This document shows, piece after piece, positions 9,700 through 17,343 of a stretch of 64,000 bases of DNA. Origin of the DNA: an uncultured Bacteriovoracaceae bacterium (GTDB lineage Bacteria; Bdellovibrionota; Bacteriovoracia; Bacteriovoracales; Bacteriovoracaceae); contig CALHBF010000005.1 of assembly GCA_937931205.1 (NCBI GenBank), positions 62,001 through 126,000 of the forward strand, written 5' to 3'. Both the position numbers and the translations under genes were made by a program. Under the pieces are notes generated by a model, which did no database searches, was not told the DNA's origin, and was given only the letters and a program-made list of their open reading frames with translations. Positions within the stretch are counted from its first letter, which is position 1. Each line of letters begins with the position of its first letter.

Positions 9700-10335
9700 T
9701 TAGATTTTTTCCGCCCAATACTGGCAGCGTTTACGATCTTTTCTAAAGAGTTTTCTGTCACTTGCTTCGAAGCAGGCATCGATAATGTCATTAATTAAAT
9801 AATCTCTAGGTAATGAAGTAGGATAGATTTCTAATTGCTGCCAAAAGTAGCCTGGAGTAATGACGTAATAACAATTCTCTCCGGGATTAAAACGGTTAAT
9901 TTGCATTTTGAGTGTGGTTTCCTCAGATGGATTTGCTAATTCATAACATCTCTTATTATCTGAATATTTTGAAATCCAATAATAGAAGGGGTGAAAGACT
10001 TTTTCCTGATGATCAAAAACAAAAATTTCTCGATCATCATTAATAAAAGTGGCCACATTTGATTTTGCGTAATCAGTGAAGAGAAAAATCTTTCCACTCG
10101 TCACATTGAATTTCTTAAAAATCTGATAAGAATAAAGATGGGCCAGGTCTTGATCAAGTGCCTCTCGATCCCAATTTGTTCTAAGTGATTTAATGATATC
10201 TTCTTGGGTGAATCCAAAACTGTTGATATCGCTTAAGGCCCATGAGTGATTTTTAATAAAAACGGTATCTGCATAAGCAAAAAGATTACTAAAGAAGACT
10301 AGGCCCAAGAATAGGTATGTTCTGCTTTGACTCAT
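9700..10335 (-). CDS. Secreted protein-glutaminase-like pseudoenzyme (triad lost)
   Basis: 211-residue secreted protein (signal peptide ending near AYA-D). It aligns with the neighbour at 10716-11459 along its whole length: 'WALSDI' versus 'WTLTDI', 'KIFLF', 'CYYVITP', 'ACFEA' and the C-terminal Cys. Two of the three expected catalytic residues of the protein-glutaminase family are changed. The Cys position is Asp61 and the His position is Asn93 (in 'NVATFIN'); only the Asp (Asp108) is kept. I infer an inactive paralogue, possibly a decoy, inhibitor or binding partner. The start at 10335 rather than 10344 gives better spacing from GGGAGG. Confidence 0.7.
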   Translation of the reverse strand: MSQSRTYLFLGLVFFSNLFAYADTVFIKNHSWALSDINSFGFTQEDIIKSLRTNWDREALDQDLAHLYSYQIFKKFNVTSGKIFLFTDYAKSNVATFINDDREIFVFDHQEKVFHPFYYWISKYSDNKRCYELANPSEETTLKMQINRFNPGENCYYVITPGYFWQQLEIYPTSLPRDYLINDIIDACFEASDRKLFRKDRKRCQYWAEKI

Positions 10336-10518
10336 TGGTGTCATCCCTCCCGGTAGATTTAAAAAAAGAGGAACCTTTTTATTAAGTATTACTTAATTTG
10401 TATACTTAAGTCCTATTGAAGCTAGATCTCCAAATAGCTGAAATAACCTGTAATTGAAGTTTTTTGCTCAACTATTTTCGGAAAAAGCCGAATAGATGAG
10501 TATCCATTGGAGGTACGT

Positions 10519-10677
10519 ATGAGCAAAAAGCATCAAGCGAATGGACAAAAAAAGAAGATGACGAAAAAAGAAATGAAGGCACTTAACCATGCAAAACTGA
10601 TGGCCAACAAAGGGTCCAGTAATGTGGTGGATTTAAATGCATTCCGTGAGACTCAAGAAAAGAAAAAGGCGGCATAA
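10519..10677 (+). CDS. Small basic protein of unknown function (52 aa)
   Basis: A 52-codon frame with an excellent Shine-Dalgarno (GGAGG, 5-nt spacing) and its own strong terminator directly after the stop. It encodes a lysine-rich, helical, cytoplasmic peptide beginning MSKKHQANGQKKK and ending in KKKAA; the central part contains 'NVVDLNAFRE'. Its composition recalls small nucleic-acid-binding proteins, but no family is recognised. It sits on the opposite strand between the two glutaminase-like genes. Confidence 0.7.
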   Translation: MSKKHQANGQKKKMTKKEMKALNHAKLMANKGSSNVVDLNAFRETQEKKKAA

Positions 10678-10712
10678 AAAAAGGGGCCCGGATGGGCCCC
10701 TTTCTTTTTTTT
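10678..10712. terminator. Strong bidirectional terminator
   Basis: Hairpin AAAGGGGCCC / GGGCCCCTTT with a GGAT loop, A-run before and T-run after. It serves both the 52-aa gene and the convergent glutaminase-like gene. Confidence 0.9.
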
Positions 10713-10715
10713 ATC

Positions 10716-11459
10716 TTAGTAGCGAGACATAAACTCTTCACATTTTTCTTTAGCACTTGCTCCACCTAGGAAGCGGCCAACTCTATTTGTAGTAGCTTCT
10801 ATGCAAGCATATTCAAGTTCACCTTGATTGATTCTATCTCTAGAAATTCGAGGTGCTCTGCCATTCTCATCACGACCAAGAATTTCAGTAGCGATCGTCA
10901 TCGGTGTCCAGAATGGAGATGGAGTGATCATATAATAACATCTGTTATAACCATATGGAGTTACTTCATCATAAAGGCTTCCATTGAACATTTTTTCAAT
11001 GAGCTCAGTTTCATGAGGCTGGATCTCTTTACACTTATCAACTTTAGAAAATTTCTGCATCCAAGCTTCTGTTGTCATTGGCCCTGGAATAAAACTAGGG
11101 AAGCCGCCATCAATAACAGTAGCAACACCTTTCTCGTTAACTACTGGAGCAACGTGATACCACCATCCACGTAAGCTCTGCTCATTGATGCCACTAGATT
11201 TTGTATAGAATAGGAAAATTTTAGCAGTATCAATATTGTACTTACCTTCAAGCTCATAGTTCCACATAAGAGCTCGGTTAGAGCAAATTGAAGATTTCAG
11301 ATTGATAAGTTTGCGCTCGATATTTTTATAAAGAGTCTCACTCTTTAGTCCTTTTGAACTAATATCAGTCAGCGTCCAGTTGAAGTTGTTAAGCTTCATT
11401 TCGGCTGCAAACGTCATAGAAGACAACATAAGCATACTTACTGCAAAAAGTTTTTTCAT
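10716..11459 (-). CDS. Secreted protein-glutaminase-like enzyme
   Basis: 247 residues with a signal peptide (MKKLFAVSMLMLSSMTFAA). The mature part carries the arrangement of the Chryseobacterium-type protein-glutaminase family, which deamidates glutamine side chains in proteins. There is a Cys in 'SSICSNRALMW' (Cys59), a His in 'GWWYHVAPVV' (His102) and an Asp in 'ATVIDGGF' (Asp117). Spacing is close to that of the family triad. Conserved tryptophans and 'CYYMITPSPFW' follow. I infer a periplasmic or exported enzyme acting on prey or envelope proteins. The ATG at 11459 has AGGAG 7 nt upstream; the longer frame to 11504 would bury the signal peptide. Confidence 0.75.
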   Translation of the reverse strand: MKKLFAVSMLMLSSMTFAAEMKLNNFNWTLTDISSKGLKSETLYKNIERKLINLKSSICSNRALMWNYELEGKYNIDTAKIFLFYTKSSGINEQSLRGWWYHVAPVVNEKGVATVIDGGFPSFIPGPMTTEAWMQKFSKVDKCKEIQPHETELIEKMFNGSLYDEVTPYGYNRCYYMITPSPFWTPMTIATEILGRDENGRAPRISRDRINQGELEYACIEATTNRVGRFLGGASAKEKCEEFMSRY

Positions 11460-11584
11460 TTTACTACTCCTATTAAAAGTTCGGCGATATATACTAGTTA
11501 CCAATCGCTTTGTCCCTTAAAGAAGTCTCTTTTTGACAAAACGAGTAAAATATTCATTATTTAGTATGTAGAAAGGAAAGTATT

Positions 11585-12385
11585 ATGAAGAAATATCATG
11601 GCAAAAACATCTTAATTACTGGAGCCGCTTCGGGAATTGGGAAGCTTCTTGCCATGAAAATCGCTGGGTTCGGGCCTTCCTCACTTATTTTAGTGGATTT
11701 AAACCAAGAAGGGTTAAGCGAACTAACGAAGCTTTTAGAAGTAAAAACTCATATCTATGCTCTTGATTTACAAGATACGAAATCAATTACCACTATGTTC
11801 AGTGATTTAGAGTCACAAGGAATCAGCGTTGATATTCTGATTAACAATGCTGGGGTTGTCATTGGTAAAAATTTTGAAGAACACACTCATGAGAATATTG
11901 ATTTTACGATGAAGATCAATACTCAGGCCCTCATGCATATGGCCCTTGAGAGCTTAAAAATGATGAAAATCAAAGGTGAGGGACATATTGTAAACATTGC
12001 ATCCGCTGCAGGGCTTGTTTCAAATCCAGGTATGTCCGTTTATTGTGCGAGTAAGTGGGCAGTTGTTGGTTGGTCTGATTCTTTACGACTGGAAATGGAA
12101 AAATTTCACCCAGGAATCAAAGTAACAACGGTTCTGCCATACTATATTAATACCGGAATGTTTGATGGAGTGAAGTCTCCTATTATTCCTATCCTCGAGC
12201 CGAACTATGTCGTGGATAAAATAATCAAATCAGTCGCTCGTAATTGCATTTTTCTAAGAATGCCGGCCATTATTAACTTCGTTCCTCTGTTAAGAGGAAT
12301 TCTTCCTGTTAGAATTTTTGATTTCTTTGCAGAGCATGTATTTGGAATATACAGTTCTATGAAATACTTTAAAGGGCGCAAATGA
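11585..12385 (+). CDS. Short-chain dehydrogenase/reductase (SDR16C-like)
   Basis: 266-residue classical SDR: cofactor motif 'TGAASGIG', 'NNAG' and catalytic 'YCASK' (Tyr/Lys) with a Ser upstream in 'NIASAAG'. The 'LPYYINTGMFDGVKSP' segment and hydrophobic C-terminal part resemble the SDR16C group (retinol/17-beta-hydroxysteroid dehydrogenase-like). These act on lipophilic alcohols at membranes. The stop overlaps the ALDH start as ATGA, so the two are coupled and may oxidise an alcohol to acid in sequence. Substrate unknown. Confidence 0.88.
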   Translation: MKKYHGKNILITGAASGIGKLLAMKIAGFGPSSLILVDLNQEGLSELTKLLEVKTHIYALDLQDTKSITTMFSDLESQGISVDILINNAGVVIGKNFEEHTHENIDFTMKINTQALMHMALESLKMMKIKGEGHIVNIASAAGLVSNPGMSVYCASKWAVVGWSDSLRLEMEKFHPGIKVTTVLPYYINTGMFDGVKSPIIPILEPNYVVDKIIKSVARNCIFLRMPAIINFVPLLRGILPVRIFDFFAEHVFGIYSSMKYFKGRK

Positions 12386-13713
12386 ATTTGAATCAAAAAC
12401 AACGAGATTTTTATCAAACAAAAAAAACTCGAGGAGTTGATTTCCGTCTCTTGCAATTGAAACATTTAAAAACAGTTCTTCAACGAAATGAAAAAGAACT
12501 TTATGATGCTCTTAAAAAAGATTTGAATAAGTCAGAGGAAGAATCTTTCTTAACTGAGATATCCATAGTCTATTCCGAGATTGATCATCATATAAAGTGT
12601 CTCAAGAAATGGTCTCGTCCTCAAAAAGTGAAAACCAATCTTTTAAACATTCCTGCTCGCAGCGAAGTGATCTATGAGCCTTACGGGGTCGCGCTTATTT
12701 TTGGTGCTTGGAACTATCCGGTTAACTTGACTCTTATGCCACTCATTGGTGCTATGAGTGCAGGAAATACTGTTGTTCTGAAGCCAAGTGAACTTGCTAT
12801 CAATGTATCAAATGCTCTGGCCAAAATGATTAATGAGAATTTTGAAGAAGGCCATGTTCATGTGGTAGAAGGCGGAGCTGAAACAGCGACAGAGCTTCTC
12901 AAAGAAAAGTGGGATTACGTTTTCTATACTGGTGGAGAACGAGTTGGTAAAATTATTGCCAAGGCCTGTGCCGAGCACTTAACTCCTTGTACGCTGGAGT
13001 TAGGAGGGAAGAGTCCCTGCATTCTTATGGATGATGTTGACCTGAAGCTTTCGGTGAAAAGAATTCTTTGGGGAAAATTTTTAAATGCTGGTCAAACTTG
13101 TATTGCACCTGACTATCTTCTTGTTCCAGAAAAATTCAAATCAAAAGTATTAGAAGAATTAAAGCATCAGATACAAACTTCATATATTCCGGAAGTGAAG
13201 ATCATTAATGACGGACATTTAAAGAGACTTAAAGGTCTTGTTGAAAATCCATACTATCAACATATTGTTGAAGGTGAGCAAAGATTAGGGCCGGTGGTTA
13301 TTGATGTGACGGATGCGGCATCGATGAAAGTTATGCAGGAAGAAATTTTTGGACCATTGATTCCTGTTGTTGGCTTTCATGATCTTGATCAGGCCATTTC
13401 GTTCATTGAGACAAAACCAAGACCACTCGCACTTTATCTATTCACTGGTTCTGAGCATGTTAAAGAGAGAGTGATGCAAGTCTCCTTTGGAGGCGGTGTT
13501 ATTAATGATGTGATTATGCACATTTCTAATCCTTACCTTCCTTTTGGTGGCGTTGGGACAAGTGGCATGGGTGCATATCATGGTAAGTGGAGCTTTGAGT
13601 CTTTTAGTCACAGAAAGAGTGTGATGACTAAGCCTCTTTGGTTTGATCCTTTTATTAAATATCCTCCTTACACAGATCTTAAGATGAGATTGTTAAAACT
13701 TTTGGTAAAATAA
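12382..13713 (+). CDS. Aldehyde dehydrogenase, class 3 (fatty/aromatic aldehyde type)
   Basis: 443 residues, shorter than classical ALDH and typical of the ALDH3/coniferyl-aldehyde family. It has 'FGAWNYPVNL' and 'ELGGKSP' (general base Glu). The nucleophilic Cys is in 'NAGQTCIAPDYLL', followed by 'EEIFGPLIPV' and 'PFGGVGTSGMG'. It lacks the tetramerising N-terminal extension. It oxidises medium- or long-chain aldehydes with NAD(P)+. Start overlaps the SDR stop by 4 nt; nrfH follows after 5 nt, so all four genes are probably co-transcribed. Confidence 0.93.
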   Translation: MNLNQKQRDFYQTKKTRGVDFRLLQLKHLKTVLQRNEKELYDALKKDLNKSEEESFLTEISIVYSEIDHHIKCLKKWSRPQKVKTNLLNIPARSEVIYEPYGVALIFGAWNYPVNLTLMPLIGAMSAGNTVVLKPSELAINVSNALAKMINENFEEGHVHVVEGGAETATELLKEKWDYVFYTGGERVGKIIAKACAEHLTPCTLELGGKSPCILMDDVDLKLSVKRILWGKFLNAGQTCIAPDYLLVPEKFKSKVLEELKHQIQTSYIPEVKIINDGHLKRLKGLVENPYYQHIVEGEQRLGPVVIDVTDAASMKVMQEEIFGPLIPVVGFHDLDQAISFIETKPRPLALYLFTGSEHVKERVMQVSFGGGVINDVIMHISNPYLPFGGVGTSGMGAYHGKWSFESFSHRKSVMTKPLWFDPFIKYPPYTDLKMRLLKLLVK

Positions 13714-13718
13714 TCTTC

Positions 13719-14171
13719 GTGAAATTTAAAATCGCTCTAATTATTTTACTTATTTCTTTTACTGGCCTTTGTTTGGGTCTGGGATCTTTTACGTTTATTT
13801 ACGGAAAAGGTTATTCGTATTTCATTGATGATCCTAAAGCTTGTGTTAACTGTCATATTATGAAAGATCAGTATGATAGTTGGCGCAAGTCTAGTCACCA
13901 CCAGGTGACAACTTGCAACTCATGTCATTCCCCAGAAAATTTCTATTTCAAGTATTTTAACAAAGCTGACAATGGTCTGGTTCATGCCTGGAAGTTTACA
14001 ACAGGCACATTTAACGATCCCATAAGAATTAGAAAGCATAACTTTAATATTGCGATGAAAGCATGTTTGAAATGTCATGGAGATCTTATGAACTCTACAC
14101 TTCATCAAGAACCCATGGAAAATGATATTTCTTGTGTTAACTGCCATCGTGATATTGGACATACTCACTAG
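13719..14171 (+). CDS. nrfH: Tetraheme cytochrome c quinol dehydrogenase NrfH
   Basis: 150-residue NapC/NirT-family protein with one N-terminal membrane anchor and four CXXCH heme sites (CVNCH, CNSCH, CLKCH, CVNCH). It takes electrons from menaquinol and passes them to NrfA on the periplasmic side. The gene starts at GTG 5 nt after the ALDH stop with little Shine-Dalgarno, suggesting translational coupling. nrfA follows after a 9-nt gap. Confidence 0.92.
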   Translation: MKFKIALIILLISFTGLCLGLGSFTFIYGKGYSYFIDDPKACVNCHIMKDQYDSWRKSSHHQVTTCNSCHSPENFYFKYFNKADNGLVHAWKFTTGTFNDPIRIRKHNFNIAMKACLKCHGDLMNSTLHQEPMENDISCVNCHRDIGHTH

Positions 14172-14180
14172 AGGTAATTG

Positions 14181-15533
14181 ATGACTACTAAACTTAAAAT
14201 GATTTTATTATTGGTGTTGACTACAATCTTTGGAGTCATTATCGGTTATCTTCTTATCAGTATTTCTCAAAAAAAGATGGAAGAGAAGCACACTTCATTT
14301 AAAGTTGTTGAGATTGGACCTTTAGAAGATGATCCTGTTGTTTGGGGAAAGAACTATCCTCTGCAATACGACACATATATTCGTACAGTTGATCAGAAAA
14401 GGACTCGTTACGGGGGTTCTGAAGCCTGGCCTCGAACTCCAGATAATGCCGATCCTCGCAGTGTTGTTTCTCAATCTCGTTTAGAAGAAGATCCACGTCT
14501 AAAAAAAATCTGGGCCGGGTATGCTTTCAGTTCTGACTTTCGAGAAGAACGGGGACATGCTTATATGCTGGTTGATCAGATGTACACAAAACGTCAGGAA
14601 TTCACTCCACAGCCTGGAGCATGCATTAACTGTCATGCCTCTACTTACAAGGCGATGTATCAGTTAGGTGATGGAGATATTCATAAGGGCTTTGATAAGC
14701 TTAATAAGATGTCCTATCACGATGCCCTGAAAAATGTGAAGCATCCTGTTTCTTGTATTGATTGTCATAGTCCAGATACCATGGAACTTCGGATTACTCG
14801 TCCGGCCTTTATGGAAGGAATTAAAAAATATAAGAAGACACTCGGTGTGGCCGATTATGATGTGAATAAGATGGCCACTCGACAAGAGATGAGATCATTT
14901 GTCTGTGCTCAATGTCACGTGGAGTACTATTTTGATGGCCCGGAAAAACGTCTGACATTTCCTTGGAGTGAGGGAATAAAGGCCGATGAAATTTTAAAAT
15001 ATTACCGCAAAAATGGTCATAAAGATTGGACTCATGCCAAGACTGGAGCTCCAGCGCTGAAGGCTCAGCATCCAGAGTTTGAGATGTGGAGCCAGGGTGT
15101 GCATGCAAAATCTGGTGTTTCTTGTGTTGACTGTCATATGCCGTATCAGCGTGTAGGAGCGATGAAGATTACGAATCATCAGATTCAAAGCCCTATGCTT
15201 AATATCAATAAGGCCTGTCAAACCTGTCACCATAGCTCTGAGACAGAGTTAAAGGAAAAGGTTGAGACAATTCAAGGCCGTCATTTAGAAATGAGAAATA
15301 GGGCCATGGATGCTTTAGTTCAGCTCATTGATGCCATTGAGCAGGCCCAAACCAAAAAAATAGCTGCTGAAAAAATCAAAAAGGCCCAAACGGCCCAAAG
15401 AGAAGCCCAATTTCTTATTGATTTCATTGAAGCGGAGAACTCTTCAGGTTTCCATGCTCCACAGGAAGCCGCTAGGTTGATTGTGATAGCTATGGATTTA
15501 ATTAGGGAAGGGCAGTTGGTGTTGAAAGACTAG
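14181..15533 (+). CDS. nrfA: Ammonia-forming cytochrome c nitrite reductase NrfA
   Basis: 450-residue pentaheme cytochrome c552 that reduces nitrite (and NO) to ammonium in the periplasm. An N-terminal anchor or signal segment is followed by five heme sites: CINCH (148-152), CIDCH (192-196), CAQCH, CVDCH and CQTCH. It also has the typical 'QCHVEYYF' and 'KAQHPEFEMW' active-site and calcium-site regions. The first, catalytic heme is CXXCH rather than the classical CXXCK, so His replaces Lys as the expected proximal ligand. The ATG at 14181 has GAGGT 5 nt before it; the TTG one codon earlier is too close. Confidence 0.93.
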   Translation: MTTKLKMILLLVLTTIFGVIIGYLLISISQKKMEEKHTSFKVVEIGPLEDDPVVWGKNYPLQYDTYIRTVDQKRTRYGGSEAWPRTPDNADPRSVVSQSRLEEDPRLKKIWAGYAFSSDFREERGHAYMLVDQMYTKRQEFTPQPGACINCHASTYKAMYQLGDGDIHKGFDKLNKMSYHDALKNVKHPVSCIDCHSPDTMELRITRPAFMEGIKKYKKTLGVADYDVNKMATRQEMRSFVCAQCHVEYYFDGPEKRLTFPWSEGIKADEILKYYRKNGHKDWTHAKTGAPALKAQHPEFEMWSQGVHAKSGVSCVDCHMPYQRVGAMKITNHQIQSPMLNINKACQTCHHSSETELKEKVETIQGRHLEMRNRAMDALVQLIDAIEQAQTKKIAAEKIKKAQTAQREAQFLIDFIEAENSSGFHAPQEAARLIVIAMDLIREGQLVLKD

Positions 15534-15638
15534 GGTGTATAAAAATTAGACAGTTTTAGTAAAAACTTCAAAGAGACTCCTTGTACATAACTGATTAGGT
15601 CATAATAGTTTTGATGCATTTTATTACGAGGAGAATTT

Positions 15639-16247
15639 ATGAAATTGAAGAGCCTATTGCTTTTGACTCTTGCAACCCTCACTTCGTTTTCTGCAATTGC
15701 AGAGCCTTCGGATATGGTCGAAGAGCTTGATCCCTATGCAGATAATATCGAAGAACGTTTGATTGAAAACGATCTCATTTATCGAATTCAAGATGTACAT
15801 TCTTATAAAATAGAAAAGAACATGTCTATTCCAGGTGCTTGTTATCAGCGTACATGTAAAGTCTTCTTGGATATCGACAAGAAAACTCAACGGGCCCAGC
15901 TTTTTATTGATGGTGTGGCCATTGAAGAAGAGTGGCTGGCAACAACAGGTAAGGCCGGAAGTATTACTCCTAATTTTGATCGTCATCCAGATGTGCCGCT
16001 ACGAATTTATAACAAATATTCATCGTCTAAGTTCCCAGGTGGGGACTGGAATGGTTTAGGAAATATGCCATATGCGGTTTTCATTAAAGGTGGCTTTGCC
16101 GTGCATGGAACTCCGAGTATTCCTAAATTAGGTACAGTACCACTATCTCATGGATGTATTAGACTTCATCCCCATAAGGCCAAGATTTTTAATACCCACG
16201 TTCGTGCCGTAGGTGCGAAACAGACTTGGATTACAGTAAGAAATTAA
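15639..16247 (+). CDS. L,D-transpeptidase (YkuD domain)
   Basis: 202-residue exported protein (signal peptide ending SAIA-E). The YkuD catalytic domain carries the 'HGTPS' His (156) and 'SHGCIRLHP' with nucleophile Cys173. Such enzymes form 3-3 cross-links in peptidoglycan or attach proteins to it. In predatory bacteria they also modify the prey wall, which is a possible role here. AGGAG lies before the ATG and a CATAAT -10 about 30 bp upstream. The repeat protein behind it starts 14 nt after the stop, so the two probably form an operon. Confidence 0.92.
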   Translation: MKLKSLLLLTLATLTSFSAIAEPSDMVEELDPYADNIEERLIENDLIYRIQDVHSYKIEKNMSIPGACYQRTCKVFLDIDKKTQRAQLFIDGVAIEEEWLATTGKAGSITPNFDRHPDVPLRIYNKYSSSKFPGGDWNGLGNMPYAVFIKGGFAVHGTPSIPKLGTVPLSHGCIRLHPHKAKIFNTHVRAVGAKQTWITVRN

Positions 16248-16261
16248 TAGGAGAACAGAAT

Positions 16262-16843
16262 ATGAAATTTGCCATTTTTTTAATTGCTTCTTTGTTAAGT
16301 ATTTCTTCTTTTGCTTGCGATCGAGGTTCAGATTATCTTTGCCGAGGTGATCGTGTTATTGACTCGGATAATGATGAAGCTCAAGTCATCGCTGTCTGGA
16401 AAGATGGAACGGTTTCTTTGAGACTAGCAAATAATTCTTCGGTTACGTATAAAAGACATATTGATACTTTAGCGATTACGGAAGGGTGTTCAGGGAAGTA
16501 TAAATGTGTTGGTGATAGAGTTATCGATTCCGATAATGATGTTGCAATAATTAGAGGTATCTTTAAAAATGGTAGTCTATCTCTCCGCTTAGAGAGTAAC
16601 TCTTCAGTTAAATATAGACGACTAGCAAGACAAGTTGCTGTAACCAGAGGATGTCTTAAAAGAGAGGACATTTGTGTGGGTGATATTGTAGTCGACTCGG
16701 ATAATGACGAGGCGATTGTTCAGGGGATTTTCCAAGAATCTTCAGTTTTATCACTTAGATTAAGAACACATTCTTCAGTTAAATATTCAAGATATGCTCA
16801 ATCAGTTGCTCTTATTGATGATTGCTCTCCTTGGAGACGATAA
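16262..16843 (+). CDS. Secreted three-repeat protein of unknown function
   Basis: 193 residues: a signal peptide (MKFAIFLIASLLSISSFA), then three tandem repeats of about 55 residues. Each has the form 'C.GDRVIDSDNDEA..', 'SLRL...SSVKY.R' and a closing 'GC'. The repeats are predicted beta-rich, perhaps small SH3-like barrels, each bracketed by cysteines that may form a disulfide. I do not recognise a named family. The frame extends upstream to 16226, but the ATG at 16262 has GGAGAA upstream and starts the signal peptide. Likely co-transcribed with the L,D-transpeptidase, so a cell-wall role is plausible. A terminator follows. Confidence 0.75.
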   Translation: MKFAIFLIASLLSISSFACDRGSDYLCRGDRVIDSDNDEAQVIAVWKDGTVSLRLANNSSVTYKRHIDTLAITEGCSGKYKCVGDRVIDSDNDVAIIRGIFKNGSLSLRLESNSSVKYRRLARQVAVTRGCLKREDICVGDIVVDSDNDEAIVQGIFQESSVLSLRLRTHSSVKYSRYAQSVALIDDCSPWRR

Positions 16844-16852
16844 TCCTGAATA

Positions 16853-16880
16853 AAAAGGCCACCTTGGGGTGGCCTTTTTA
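16853..16880 (+). terminator. Rho-independent terminator
   Basis: Hairpin AAAAAGGCCACC / GGTGGCCTTTTT with a TTGG loop, followed by T-rich sequence. Confidence 0.9.
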
Positions 16881-16936
16881 TTAAATTTTAATGAGCGAAA
16901 ATTTCTTTCAGACAATTATCCATTCTCTTTTTTCTC

Positions 16937-16974
16937 TTGCCCTCAAGTTAACTTGAGGGATTAGAATGTCTTTA
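16937..16974 (+). promoter_or_regulatory. SoxR-type operator within a 19-bp-spacer promoter
   Basis: A perfect 20-bp palindrome at 16940-16959 contains the core CCTCAAGTTAACTTGAGG (16941-16958). From memory this is identical to the SoxR box of the E. coli soxS promoter. It lies exactly between a -35 TTGCCC (16937-16942) and a -10 TAGAAT (16962-16967). The 19-bp spacer is the over-long spacing used by MerR-family activators that untwist DNA. The ATG is 6 nt after the -10, so the mRNA is probably leaderless. No soxR gene is in the window. Confidence 0.88.
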
Positions 16975-17330
16975 TGAATTCAGAAATAAATAGCATTTAT
17001 TTTCAGCTAAATGAAACCTTCAATGAGCTCTTGAGTCTCAAAGAGCAAAATCAACTTGAAGGGTGTATGCAGAAGTTTCGAGAGAAAATTACTCTTCTTG
17101 AGGAGTTATCGGATATTGATTTGTCCTTCTCACTGAGAACTCATCAGAATTTTATTGTTCAAATTTTTCAATTTAAGAAAATAGCACAAGATAAGATATG
17201 GAGCGACCTACCTAAAGTACGGATTCAAATAGGAGAGCTCGTTTCTTTGCCTTTGCCTTATGAAGAGGTATTTCGAAATGAAGTTGAAAGATTTGGCTGG
17301 GGTGAATTCTTAGATTATATTAAGGATTAG
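16974..17330 (+). CDS. Small protein of unknown function under SoxR-type control
   Basis: 118 residues, cytoplasmic, mostly helical and acidic, with no signal peptide or recognised motif. The C-terminus 'RFGWGEFLDYIKD' is distinctive. It is the first gene behind the SoxR-type promoter and lies 13 nt before the acetyltransferase. The two therefore likely respond together to redox-cycling compounds. The ATG at 16974 has no Shine-Dalgarno and fits a leaderless start. An internal ATG at 17067 with AAGGG upstream is an alternative that would leave 87 residues. Confidence 0.6.
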   Translation: MNSEINSIYFQLNETFNELLSLKEQNQLEGCMQKFREKITLLEELSDIDLSFSLRTHQNFIVQIFQFKKIAQDKIWSDLPKVRIQIGELVSLPLPYEEVFRNEVERFGWGEFLDYIKD

Positions 17331-17343
17331 TCTTGGAGTCTTG

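Noticed and set aside
14299..15233. Several minus-strand frames opposite nrfA
   Set aside because: They mirror heme-motif-rich coding sequence, lack ribosome-binding sites and encode low-complexity His-rich products; antisense shadows.
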